A stretch of 64,000 bases of DNA from Oryzias latipes (lineage: Eukaryota; Chordata; Actinopteri; Beloniformes; Adrianichthyidae). The translations under genes and the position numbers were made by a program. Numbering within the stretch: position 1 is the first letter of the stretch; each line of letters opens with the position of its first letter. The notes under the pieces are model-generated. The model saw only the letters and a program-made list of their open reading frames with translations, ran no database searches and was not told the origin of the DNA. The DNA lies in the NCBI RefSeq assembly GCF_002234675.1, contig NC_019865.2, positions 1,585,958-1,649,957 of the forward strand, given 5' to 3'. This document shows positions 35,301 through 47,399 of the stretch, in pieces.

Positions 35301-38300
35301 AGTTGTCACACCCCGAATCTTGCATTGAGCAAAAATGTCATCAACTATTCCCACTCGTCATCTCTGGGTTTGTCTCTCCTCCCGTTGAGGCTCTCAGGGC
35401 ATCTCCGTCTGTTTGCTGCCATGAAGCTTTACTCGGTGACTATATGTGTGTAGAGGCGGCGTTCTGAGTCTCAGCTGGGTTCAAACGCCCATGTGGGGCT
35501 AAAGTCCTGAAAACAGGTAAGCCACTGCACACCCGAAGGCGAACCAACATGCTCACGTGTTTGTGTTCACAGATGTGTGGGTACATGTGCCAGAACCATG
35601 GGGGGGTGGGTGAAGGTAAAGAAGACAGGAAGTGTGGTTCTTTACCATCATTCCACCATCATGCGACCATCGTCTCTGAGGGCCGCATGTGAGAGCCTGT
35701 GGTGCCGCCCAACACAACCTGCAGGGAAATGAGGTTCTGAGAAGAGTGAAAACACACGGTAAAGCATCAGGGAACCCGTGAGACCGGCCCAAATGTTCCG
35801 TGACGGATCCTCGCGGCTGTCTTACTCGTGTATGTACCAGAGCCAAACAAGGCGAAAGTCGCCGCCCGCCGCTGTAATTATGTGCTTGTACATGTCTCCT
35901 GTGTTTTCCTGCAGTTGATGGTTGGAATGAAGCAGAACTCAGACAAAGCTGTCACAACGCTTCCCAATCACTGCCTACACTGCTGTGTTCTTCACAACAC
36001 ACTTTTGTGTGTTTGCTGAGGGCGTGCTCTGTTGTCGGCGTCTCGCTGGAACAATACAAGTTTCTGGACAAAAATGCATCACGGAGGAATCCTTTTGTGT
36101 GGTCCCACTTGAATTTTTCCATTCTCTTCCATTCCTCCCACTGCCTTTTTGTCTGTCTGTGCTCACACACACACACAAACACACACCCATGCACACAAAC
36201 TGTGTTCATATTTTCCACGCCAAATCCTCCAGTTGTGACTTCATGCAGACCCTGCAGGCTCAAGGATCCACTTTTTCCCGCTTTAAACTCTTGCGGCGTA
36301 TTTCAGATTAGAAGGCTTCAGGTTGTTGACCTTTGAATTAGTCTAAACACTTGTTTACTTTCTCCTGCCGGAGGCTGTGAGCCATTTCATTTCAGTGATT
36401 CACACCCAGATGTTGAAATGTCAGAAGTATTTTGTGGTTTCTGGATTTTTAATTAATCTCTTGGGTAATCTGCACAATCAGTAATCGCTGCTGGTTTTTA
36501 AGTCAGAAGAACCAAATCACGAAATCTTTATTCTAGAGTAACTTGATCTGAAGCTGCTAAGAATATTTGGAAACAAAAATGTAAAGTCAATCTGTGTTCA
36601 AATCATGAAGAGATTTAAGTGACTTGATGCAAAGCCCAGGTTTCTGTTTTTTAAAAAAGAGAGGAAGATTTATTGTATCAACTCTGATGAGATTCAAACT
36701 GCTGAAACCTGGATGGTGAAAATGTTTTCTATTTTTAAAAACTCGAAAGGAACTCTGGAGCCAGAAGGAAACGAGAAGCTGCTTTCTGAGCAGAGTCCAG
36801 CTCAGCCAAAGCGGAAGTTCATGTGGCTGTCCTTCAAAATAAATGAGCGTTAAAAAAAAAAGTGAAGTAGTTTCTGTGTGGAGTTTGCATGTGTGGGTTC
36901 AGTCCAAAAACAGACTTCATAGGTTCACAGCTGTCTCTAAATTGTTGGTTGTGGTTGTGTGTCTGTGTGGACCTCTGCTGGACTGGGAAACCGTCCAGGT
37001 TGAACCCCACCTTTACCTGAGAGTGTACCCAGGTAAACTCCAGTAACCCCAAACCCTAAACGGGATAAGCAGGTTAAAAAGATGGATTGATTATGGAGAC
37101 ACATACGTTTCACAAAAAACTTATATTATCCCGGAAATGTTTATGACTGTCAGTCACTTTTATTTGGTGCATAAAGATGGAGCCTGCCATGTTTTACTTT
37201 GTCTATTTCAGCTGAATGAAGATTAGCATATTTGTTAAACAACACTTTAGTCACCCCAAACTTCATAAATGTCAACTATTGTAGATTCATTTATTTCTAA
37301 ATTGAAGATTTGTGTTGGGATTTAGCTAAATTTAAGATTGTATATTTCTATTCCTTAGATACATTTTTTTCCTTGGATTTTTTTAATGTAATCTCATGAG
37401 TTGTGTTTAATTGGTTGAATGCTATAAAGCTATAAAGGATTCAGTCCATTGTTTTCCGGCTTCTCTTTCTTTATTATAGGATCTTTTTTTTGCCACTTAA
37501 CTCCTTCTACAAATTTTCAGCTATTTTAACTGTTCAACTATTCAAATGTTCACCCCTTTAGCTGTTTTCAACTATGGTTTTTGGTCCTTCAAATCCTTGA
37601 ACTTTTCAAGATATTCCAGGATTTTTGCCTCCATTGAAATACATGGGGAATCATTGGTGCAGAAGCTCGCTGGTTTGAGACCCGACTCTGGCATTTTTCA
37701 CAAAAACATATTTTTTGTTATTGTGCTGTTTTCACTTTATTTATGGTCAACTTTGATAATTTCTTTATTTTTGCTAATTATTACCCTTTAAGTTTCAATT
37801 CATTCAGCAATATAGCATTCAACCCTGCATTTTTTTCTGGTTCATTTTCAGTTTCAGTTCATTTTATGATTTCTTCTGTCAATTCTAAATGTGTAAACTC
37901 AAAAAACACATGAATTGTTTTCCTTTCTCAGAAAATAACAAGATAGAATAAAAGCGAAAACCTGTGTTTCTTTCCCCCCATAAAACCCCTCTGTTTCTAA
38001 TAGTTCACATTTATAATATTTCGTCATCTTATTACCAACATGCAGTCTTTACACCCGCATGGTGGATCGGACATGGTTTTCAATCCCGAATCTTATTTTG
38101 AAAGGCGTTCCGGGAAGCTCGCGCGCTCGTTGCGTGGAGACGCGCGTTTGTGCGTAAACTTTGCGCCCACGTTCTGCAGGTTGGACTTTCAGATTGAGCG
38201 CTCACTGTCTCCGGGTCCGCAGCGCTCGGGAGGGGGTTCTGCTGAGCGGAGTAGAACCTCGGTGTAGAACCCGTTGGGGTCAGCGCGGGACTTCTGCCTC
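32400..38300. other. Intergenic region upstream of vwa1
   Basis: Nearly 6 kb without a supported gene. Short open frames (for example 33296-33801) are low in complexity or lack any domain and were not called. It holds a short CA tract at 36166-36187 and, at about 37040-37090, a fragment ending in GGGATAAGCAGGTTAAAAAG, which resembles a fish LINE 3' end. Confidence 0.4.
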
Positions 38301-38389
38301 GTGCCTTCTGCCGCGCGCTCTTGAGCCGCGCGGAGTGCAGGACTCCAGGATCCACCCGGGATCTGCTGTGGATCTGGTCAGTCTCCGTG

Positions 38390-41300
38390 ATGGATCCACG
38401 AGTGCTGACATGGGTGATCTGTTTGCTCCTGCGCTGGACTGCAGCTCAGAAGTCCCTGGAAGGTAAAAGATTCTTCTGGTTCCAAGATTTTGTGTTTTTA
38501 AATACTAATATTTCCGTTTTAGCGCTTGGATTTAAAGCCGCTTTTTGTCTTGGAGAAACCTGAATGGATTTTTTTTGGGTTACACAAAAAACTTTTGGTT
38601 CCAAAGTGCTGCAGAGGATTGTGGGGTGGAGATGGATCAGGGTGGGGCTGGTGTCACACCCACGTTGGCTGTGAAATGACATCTGATCAGAACTTCCAGC
38701 CTCTGGCGGCGTTTTCCACACGCAGGGCGGACACGCGTGTCTGTGGTGATCATTGGCGTCTTTTGATGCTTATGGTTTTGGAGACAAAGATTCAGAACTG
38801 TCTGATTTCTAACAATGTTTAATCACAAAACATCATTATATTTTTATTTTCTATGATCAGAAATGATCTTTAGCACTTTGAGGTTTCATTTAATGAAACT
38901 TGCATTATAATTTTTTTTTATTATTATTAGTATTCTGCAAACCAAAAATATCACCAAGTATTTGTCTACTTTCTACTTTAAATATAGTTTTCACTGGTTA
39001 GACAAAACTTGTAACTTTTCAATAAGGCGGAACAATTTGCTGAGACAATTGTAAACCTAAATGAGTCATGTCATCTTAAAACAATCTTCATTTAAGTTTT
39101 ATTAAAACTATTTTTCGACTCATAATTTTCATATAATTGTGACCACCTTATCTTATTGGTGTAGAAATAAGGTGGATTAATGTGGTGCGTAAAATATGAT
39201 TTTTGTTTTTTTGTTGGCTGAAAAAGCATAAACATGTTTGTATGTCTACAAAATATACTTTAAAGATATTATACTTTATTTATATACTTAAGTATGAGCT
39301 ATTTTCCAGATTAAATTATGGATTAAAAGAGCAGAACTTCCAAATTTATTTTAGGAAATCTCACCAAGACAAATGAGCTTTATTGGCAGATTTTTTAACA
39401 CGGCAAAACATCCTTAACTGTTTTGTTAACTTGTTTTCAAAAGGACATTTTTTTCCAGTTAATTTTCTCCAGACACATGACAACAAGAGCAGTCAGCTGT
39501 TTGGGGCACATTTCCTAAACCCTTCAGATTAAGCCCTTAATGGGGGGGGGGGGGGGGGTTGCTTTGGTGTCTCCATTTATGGAAACGTTTGATAATTCTG
39601 TAATTGTTCAGTAAATTTAAGCACTTCAAGCTTCAAATAGTATTAAAGAAAGCCAAGTTTTGCCTGATAAAGGAGGACAAACATAATTCGTTAAAGATGT
39701 GTCTGCAGATATGATGAGGCCCACACTCCTATATGTGTTGCGGTTACTGTAGGATTTATTACCTTCTGGAGGTGATTTACTGTGTGGTTAATGTGCTCAC
39801 ATAGGTGTTAAACTCCCATAATGCCGTGTCCTTTTACTGGAGGCTGTATGAGCAGTTTCGTCTATCGCGTGGCTCAGGCATGAATCAATCTGATGGGAGT
39901 GCGATGGCAGCAAAAATCGGGTTTGTAGATTAACGCATATCGGCTCAGACGAGGGGCTGCAGCGTGGAACCAACCTCCTCGTTCCAAAGTCCAAACAGCA
40001 GGAAAAATGTAAGGATTTGGTCAAATGTATGGAAAGCCGTCAGCGTGGTATCTGCGAGGAAAGTCGCCACCTTAAGAGTTTTCAGAAGAAAACAAGAGCA
40101 GAAGGCTGTCAGCGTGCCTCATGTGAGTCCTGAAGTCTTGACTCAGAGTCCAGTTTGTGTCGCATATTTCTGTTGTTTTATCTTTTTAAGTTATTTTCTG
40201 AGATTTAAGGTGGTGGTGGGGTGGTGGTGGTGGTGTGCTCAATCTCAACCCTTGCAGTCAAATATTTATCTTAGATTTTGTCTGCGTTTCTGCTTCTCGT
40301 GTCATTTCTCTGCACTGAGCACGCACATCCCACATTCCTGGCCGCCTCTCGCATGGAACTGCCTGTGCTCACTCCGCTCTTCATTCCTCACCTTAAGCCT
40401 CTTCATATCTCCTCCTCCCCCTCCACCTGGCCTTTTTACTTATCAAGTGAGTTTCTGTATGATAAAGTCTAAACAGAGCGGCTCAGATGCCTTTATCCAA
40501 ACTTCTGAGGAACCAAAAGGCGTGGTTCCTGTTTGTTTAGAGTTCTTCTTATCTGATCTGAAACTGTCCAGATTGACTCCAGACCTTCTGATCCTATGTT
40601 TGTTTGTTTAAACCTTTCCATTTTAACACTGTAAGATGGACTTTAAAAAAAAACGACTGGTCACGGAGGAAGGGTGGGTTTACTTAAAAGGCAGGACTTG
40701 TGGAAAAACTGAGACTTAAATCAAATCATGGAGGAGATCCATTTTTTATTCACTGACTTGGCCTCTTGTTTTGTTTTCCTCCACAGTGCTAAACTGCTGT
40801 GAGGGTGATGTCCTCTTCCTGGTGGACTCTTCAGGAAGCGTGTCCTCCTATGAGCACGCCCGCATGCTGGCTTTCCTCTCCGAGCTCCTCCTCCCCTTTT
40901 CACTGGGACAGGAGCAGGTGAGGGTCGGACTCCTGCAGGTGGGCACCAAGCCACGCCTCGAGTTTGGCTTCGACACATTCAAGCGCCAAAGCGGTCTCCA
41001 GGGGGCTCTGAAGAGCATCAGGCCTCTGAGGGGGGATACCAACACCGTGGAGGCGCTGAAAATGGCAAAAGATGTGTTGCGTAAAAGAGCGGGCCGCGGG
41101 GGCGGGTCCGGGCTCCCGAGGGTGCTGGTTTGGATGACTGACGGGGTTAAACCAGGGGATGTTGTTGGACCTATGGCGGAGCTGCGGGAGGAGGGCGTGG
41201 CAGTGCTGGTGGTGTCAACGGGGCATGGAAACTATCAGGTTTTGAGGCAGGTGGTGAGCCCCCCCACTGACAGCCACTTGCACTTTGTGGACATCGACGA

Positions 41301-44300
41301 CATGAGCATCATCACGGATGAGCTGCGGGACGCCCTGATTGGTGAGTCCGAGGCCATTGGTCAGTCTGGGGTCACACATGCAGAGATGTTGGGAAAGGAA
41401 ACTATGGAGATGCTTTTTAATAAATGAATCATCCTAAAGCTCAAGAGCTTTTACAGCAGATATGAAGCTGTGGTACAACAATCAGAAAAAAAATGACACA
41501 AAGGTGTTTAAAAACCAAAGGGAGGGGGAGGGGGAGTGAACTAATACAAACTTTACAAAAAAACACTTTCAAATGAAGCCAAAAGTGAAGGAACGTAAAC
41601 TTCAGGAAATTAAAGTTTCTATGAAAATTCTATTTTTTGTCCCTGCCATCCTGTTTTTTGTCTCAGATTCTGAGGTTTTGTTTATATATATATTTTATTG
41701 GTTTATCGTTGGCAGTAATAAAGACTTGAAATTTCTCTTAAAAAAAAGACCAATTGATAAATAAGTAAAAGTGGGCCAGAATTTGGCTTATAACTGCTTT
41801 AATTGTGTTATTCTATATTGTTTTTTTCATTATTGTGAAGTGATCTGATTTCTGGCCAAGTTTCTCTGCCTCTTCACGTACTTTTCCAGAGTGTCTCTTA
41901 GCTGACAGTGGAGTGTACTGAATAAAATGGTATCGTCAGCATATTCTAGATCAGTCAGGTGAAAACAAACACTCCAGGGACTTGCTTGAAGACCCGGTAC
42001 ATCAAATGGTCTCTGATGCAGTTGAAGAGAACCAGAGGCGCCACAGAGCTCACCTGTGGCCCATAACATGTCTCCTTAGCATTAATACAGTATTGTGCAC
42101 ATATTATTACTGATATATTTGTTAAAAAGAGTGCCGTCAATCATTGAATGCAGTTCTTCATAAGGTCTGTAGCTTAACAGCTTCAGAGAAAGTGTTGCTG
42201 GGACATTTTTCTTCTCCGCGTCGTTAAAGTTTATTGTGTGTTTGATGCTGAAGCTGTTTTGTTGTTGCAGTAGCTGGGATGTTGACCGCTGTTTACTGTG
42301 CTTTGGATTAGGCTCGGTCCAAGAAGCAGCCCATTAAATATTCCATGTAGAAACGGAAAGTTTTTGATTCAGAGACAGGATTTTTACTCTCAACACCAAA
42401 TCGATCCCCTCCTCCTTAAATCGAGTGTTGTTGTAAACAGGAAGCATCAAGCCTTCACTCTGACTAGCCGATTGACTCATGAGAAATGTGTTGCATTGAA
42501 ACAGCTGCAGAGGCACCGGTGGCCTGTGCCGAGACCGGCCTATGTCCCCCTGATCCTCCCGCTCCTGAAGACAGCGGGTGGAAGCGAGCTGCTCGGATAC
42601 CGAGGACGTCTGGCGTGTTTGACAGTCGCCACGAGATAGGCTGATCTATTCGTGGATTAGTTATTAAACGTTGCTCGATTCATCCTCCAACGCCATGTCA
42701 GACATGATCCACATATGTATTTATAGATCTAGACTTGGGGAGACGTCTCACGCTGGATTAGGTAACTGCTGTAATAATCAAACAGGACACATAAGCAGTT
42801 AGAAAGACCTGATCTGCATCTTTAAGTCAGGAGAACTGCATGAATTCTTGGTAACCGACTGAATCATTCATTAAATCCATTTTGGAGTTCATTTTTTCAG
42901 GCGTTTCTGTAGATTTCAAGTTGAGTGCAAAGTTTATTTAGAAGCTGAGTTTGTCTGTCTGGGACTTTACCACTCCCTCAAACATCTTTTTTTCTAATAT
43001 TTAGTCTTGTGTTTTTCTTATAATAGAAGTTAAGAGCGCACATTAACATTATTTTGGTTTCTTTACACTGTTTCCTACAGAGATTCTCCGCGCCGAGCGC
43101 ATCCAAGTCCGGGATATTTCCACGGATTCTGCCACTCTGCAGTGGCGCCCGGTTCTGTCTGGTCTGAGTGGATACTATGAAATCCGGGTCGGTCAGGTTC
43201 CGTCTGGAGGTGGCAGCGGAGGTGGACCCGGAACTAGTCCGAGTATTGGTGGTAGTCAGTACCAAAGAGTCACCCAGCCCGCAGGCTCCAACAGTGTGCG
43301 TTTGAGGGACCTGAAGCCGGAAACCACGTACGTCGCCACCCTGACCTCGAAGTCCAACGAGCAAGACTTCAACTCGCTCTCTGTCACCTTCACCACAAAG
43401 CCAGGTTGCTTCATTTTTTTGTCAGTAAAATATGGAAAAACTTTTATGGTCCATTAAAAAACATAAATAAATCCAGAGTTCCGTAACTTAAGGTTCCACT
43501 CCGATCACCTTCTGATATTTTCTCAGTGTTTTCATGATGATTATGCCGTTTTTAGCCAAAATCAGAAAACCTGTGTCGTTTTCCAGGACCTAGTTTCTGC
43601 AGAGCAGCAGAAAATACTCTTCTGAGTTGTGGCCGGGACTGTCGGGGCGCAAGTAAACCTCTACTGATGTCCTACCATCCCTTTGTTTATACTCTCTCCC
43701 GCTAGCTTACAGCCCCTCACACCAGTGTTTTTCAACCAGTGTGCCGCGGCACACCAGTGTGCCGTGGGAGATGGTCAAGTGTGCCGTGAGAAATTGCCCT
43801 CATTAACTGATCTAAAAGCAATTACCATCTCCAGGAAATCAGCTCTTTGTTCATCCAAACAGGCCCTGATAAAACACTGAGAAGTTAAGAATATGAAATA
43901 TTCTTGTTAAAATAAAATATGTCCAACACAAGAGGCCCTCAGCTCTCATCTGTTTGCCTAGCTGTTGGACAGGACAAGTTAAAAAAAAAAAAAAAAAAAA
44001 AAAAAGAATATGAAATATCATAAAATACTTTTTTCTTTGTGTTTATATGATTCTATTAAAGACATTTTGATAACAATAACGGGATACCGCGATTTAGCTG
44101 CAGCTATAACTGTGTAAGGAAAAGTCTCGCCCCTTTAACTGTCTCCACCAATCATTCTTGAAGGCTTAATCACATGTCATCAGTCTGACCAATCAGAAGT
44201 GGTTAAAGTATTCACTTCCTTGTTTCGATTTAGCGCAAAAAAGTCTCTCTGTTCTAACAAAAATACCAGCTAAAGCTCGTCTTTAGCGGTGTAGCTTTCC

Positions 44301-46207
44301 ACAGAATCTGGTATCAGACTGGAACAAGTGAACAAAACCATGAAGCTCAAAGACGCTGGTCTTTCCGCGGTCGGCGGATTATGGGCACTACATCTCCCAT
44401 GATGCAGTAAAATGACTGTTTTAGCGCACAATGAGTCTCTCCTCTTAACGTCTTAAAACAACGAACACACATCAAACAGTTTTTGAATCTTTTGACTTAA
44501 TTTTTAATACATCTTTTAGAAAAAACAGCTGCAGCTTCCAGCTTTTTCTGCAACATTTATCACAAAAATGCATGTGAGATTGCAGAGCGGCTGTAGATCA
44601 ATACAGACTGAGCTTTTTCTTTTTTTTTATTTATCTATTTTTTTGGATGCTGGTGTGCCGCGGGATTTTTGTCAAGGTTAAAGTGTGCCGTGGCTCAAAA
44701 AAGGTTGAAAAACACTGCCTCACACAATCAACCTAATATTAGCGGTGCAACAAAAATGGCGAGCAATATCGTAGCTATCCAGCCGTACAGTTTGAATCCA
44801 GATTCCAGCTCAGACAAGGAAAACAAAGACGTTCATGGATCTATTTGTATGTAAGAGGATGCATCAGAATGGAGCAGAGCAAGGAGCTTGAGGCTCCGCC
44901 CATTGCAATTTTTATGTGACAACTTGGAGATTCCTTTAAATGATTTTTTTCATCTGCTCTTGATTCATCACGATTTGATTAAAGAAGTACTCAGAAATGC
45001 AATTTTAAGCTTAATTTTCTTCATAAATGTTCACCGTAGTCATAAAAATGCTACTAGAACTTGATAAAAACACCATTTTCATTGGAGCTGGTCTTTCACA
45101 AGACAGGGCGATGTGAAGCTGGTTTTTCTCTGAATATCTTCAGTTTGGAAATTGAAGATGCTGAAGGAACTGTGTCTCCCTCCACTCAGAGGTGCTGAGC
45201 CCAGCTGTGGTGACGGTCTCCGAGTCGGGGCAGACCAGCGTTCGGGTCAGTTGGGGTCCTCTTCAGCCGGACACGGTCACAAGTTACCTGATCGAATACT
45301 CTGCCCTGCCTGGAGGGAAGCTGCAGACCGTCAGAGTGGACCCCAGGCAGAACTCCACTCTGCTGAGGGGCCTCCAGGCTGACACCACGTACCTGGTGAC
45401 GGTCAGCGCTCGGCACGCCTCAGGAAAGGAGAAGGCCATGTCTGTCAAAATGTGTACTCAAGAAGGTGAGCAATGGGACTTCAATGGCCCGTGGTCTGTT
45501 TACCTGACGCTGATCAAACACAGGCAGGGAGAAGTTGCTCTGAGCTGTAAGGGGGCCACAGACGGCCCGTCTCTTCTGGATCTTCGAAGCATGCTCCGAC
45601 TGATAGCGCTCGGTCTCCTTCTACAGTTACTCCGGCCCTGGCGGACCTCCAGCTGACCACTGTGGGAAGTGATTCGGTGCAGGTGGACTGGAAGGCCAGC
45701 GCACAGGGCTTGAGGGGTTACTGGCTCACCTGGGAGGGACAGCAGAGCTCTGTACCTGGCCGGCACTCCTCCCTCTATTTGCCACCTGACTCCCGGTCAA
45801 CAAGGCTCACGCACCTCCCCCCGTCCTCCAGGGTGTGTGTGTCGCCCATTTACCAAAGCGCACGTGGAGATGGACTGTGCTGCACGGCACAGTTTCCGTC
45901 AGGTGAGCCGAGTCGTTTAATGGCACGAATAAATGAATGTGGTCTGCGACTGTCAATCATTGTCATTCTATCCTATAGATTTCTGATTCGACAACATGTG
46001 TCATTGTATTTACTCCTTTAAAGCGCAATTGTCAGTTTTTCTGGTTAAAGTTTTTCAAATTAGACCAAATCTGTCAACATGTCGGCATATGAAAACATCT
46101 AAAACGTGTTTTTAAAGCTTTGTTTTTGCCCGACACTTGCATGCAAAAGTCTCAGCAGTCTCCCTTTTCCCCCCTCAGAGTCGCTGTCGTATGGTTACCA
46201 GTCCTAG
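38390..46207 (+). CDS. vwa1: von Willebrand factor A domain-containing protein 1 (WARP)
   Basis: A secreted extracellular-matrix protein of basement membranes and cartilage. Six coding exons: 38390-38462, 40787-41341, 43081-43404, 45190-45465, 45627-45902 and 46179-46207; all introns are phase 1; total 510 residues. Residues 1-about 20 are a signal peptide (MDPRVLTWVICLLLRWTAAQ). The VWA domain (about 25-209) has a complete metal site: LFLVDSSGSVSS (DxSxS), Thr in RGDTNT and Asp in WMTDG. FN3 domain 1 (EILRAERIQVRD onward, exon 3) contains a Gly/Ser-rich insert, GGGSGGGPGTSPSIGGS. FN3 domain 2 is exon 4 (EVLSPAVVTVSESGQTS). Exon 5 gives a third, weaker FN3-like segment with three cysteines (VCVSP, LCCTA). 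The last exon codes for SLSYGYQS and a stop. The phase-1 exon-per-domain layout is usual for FN3 proteins. Confidence 0.92.
39542..39558. repeat. Poly-G run (17 G)
   Basis: Seventeen consecutive G in vwa1 intron 1. It could form a quadruplex and is prone to length error in sequencing. Confidence 0.8.
41830..42140 (-). pseudogene. Reverse transcriptase fragment (YADD)
   Basis: In vwa1 intron 2, the minus strand reads HLTDLEYADDTILFSTLHCQ, including the YADD catalytic site of a non-LTR reverse transcriptase. The reading frame is broken on the 5' side (near 42000) and lacks the finger and thumb parts. It is a dead fragment. Confidence 0.7.
43488..45092. mobile_element. Repeat element in vwa1 intron 3, split by a hAT insertion
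   Basis: The flanks of the hAT copy look like one older repeat: left part 43488-43722 (TTCCACTCCGATCACCTTCT onward, with TTTTTAGCCAAAATCAGAAA) and right part 44718-about 45092. Related sequence occurs inverted at 58930-59240 (GATTTTGGCTAAAAATGG, GATCATCAGAGTGGGACTT) and, more diverged, at 60434-60612. This suggests a local multi-copy MITE-like family. Borders are approximate. Confidence 0.45.
43723..44717. mobile_element. Non-autonomous hAT element with 8-bp duplication
   Basis: The ends are imperfect inverted repeats: CAGTGTTTTTCAACC at 43723 and GGTTGAAAAACACTG ending at 44717. Next to them are GTGTGCCGCGGCACAC (left) and GTGTGCCGTGGCTCAAA (right). It is flanked by a perfect 8-bp direct repeat, CCTCACAC (43715-43722 and 44718-44725), the size expected for hAT transposition. 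Length is 995 bp, with no transposase frame and an A25 run at 43981-44005. It lies in vwa1 intron 3. Confidence 0.93.
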
Positions 46208-47087
46208 CAGAGCAGAATGGGAGGTGCACCTTTCCAAACATGGAGGGAGGAGGGGGAGAAAGGAAGAATGCTGACTTCCATCCATGAATCCGTTGCGTTC
46301 CTCTTCCTTCTGTGGACATTCAGCAGGAGAAGCGGTTTGGCTCCCCGAGCTCTCATGTGGAAGCCAGAGACTGTGACAGTCTGGCCAAAAGTCGACTGCT
46401 ACAACCTGCAAAGCAGAAAACGTTACTTTTTTTTTACATTTCTGTTTTTTTCCTTTAGTATGCAAGAAATGCTTAATGTTAGAAATGCAAGCTTAAGGGA
46501 GTTTCTGGGTCTGTTTTGCAGAATCGCTGCAGTGCATCCTGGGAAAGTTAATGTTTTACATGGATTTGTTTTGGAAAAAAAAACTTTGCACCATGTGCAC
46601 ACCACATGCGCAACGTCTTTTAACGCACACAGAAACATCTGAAATGCATTTACAGGGCATTCTGTACATGCTGAAATGCTTCGCCTCTTACCACATCTTT
46701 TAATTCTTAGGGCTTGTGTGCGCCGCGCAGAGCAGCAAACTAAATCCAGGGCTTAGAAAATGTTTTTTTTTTCTCTTTGGAACACAGAGGATCCAACTGT
46801 TTTGAATTGAGAGAGGATGTCTTCTCATACAACACAGATGTGTGTGACTGATTTGTTGATTTCTATTAAAAAAAGTTCTATTCATATTTATTTATCTAAA
46901 AGTTATAGGCAGGACAATTCTAAATTTGGAGTCTTTACTGAAATGTTTACTGGATGTAGAGCCTGACTTTGCTGCCCCCTACTGTAAGAAGGTGTTGTGG
47001 CCCACTGCTGACCTTTTGCTTCATCCTGAGGATGTTTCTTGACCTCCATTCAGAACTACCACTATATGTGTATATGTATAAGCTGTA

Positions 47088-47093
47088 AATAAA
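47088..47093 (+). terminator. Candidate polyadenylation signal of vwa1
   Basis: AATAAA about 880 bases after the vwa1 stop, followed by a T/G-containing stretch. It would give a 3' UTR of about 0.9 kb. Confidence 0.4.
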
Positions 47094-47279
47094 TATTACA
47101 GTATGTATCAGTGTCAGTAAGTGACTTTTAAAAAAATGTTATTACCACATAGGGGTCAACTTTTTATTTTTAAAAATTAAAAAACAGCTGTTTTGCTCAG
47201 CTGGGTGTGAATTATTTTGAAATTGAAGAACTTTAAAAAAAGGTTTTCTGCCCTGAATCAATAACCCCAGCATGCATTC

Positions 47280-47395
47280 GTTTTCTACGCCCTCTTGGTC
47301 CTTTCTGGGGTCACGGGGGTGCTGGAGCCTGTCCTAGCTACTGTCGGGGAGTGTGCGGTTCTTTCTGGATGTCCATTGTAGGGCCACAAAGGATC
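47280..47395. repeat. Fish LINE-type 3' tail fragment
   Basis: The sequence GGTCACGGGGGTGCTGGAGCCTGTCCTAGCTA is a degraded form of a very common fish repeat 3' end. A second, inverted-sense relative lies at 63660-63778. Confidence 0.6.
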
Positions 47396-47399
47396 CATT

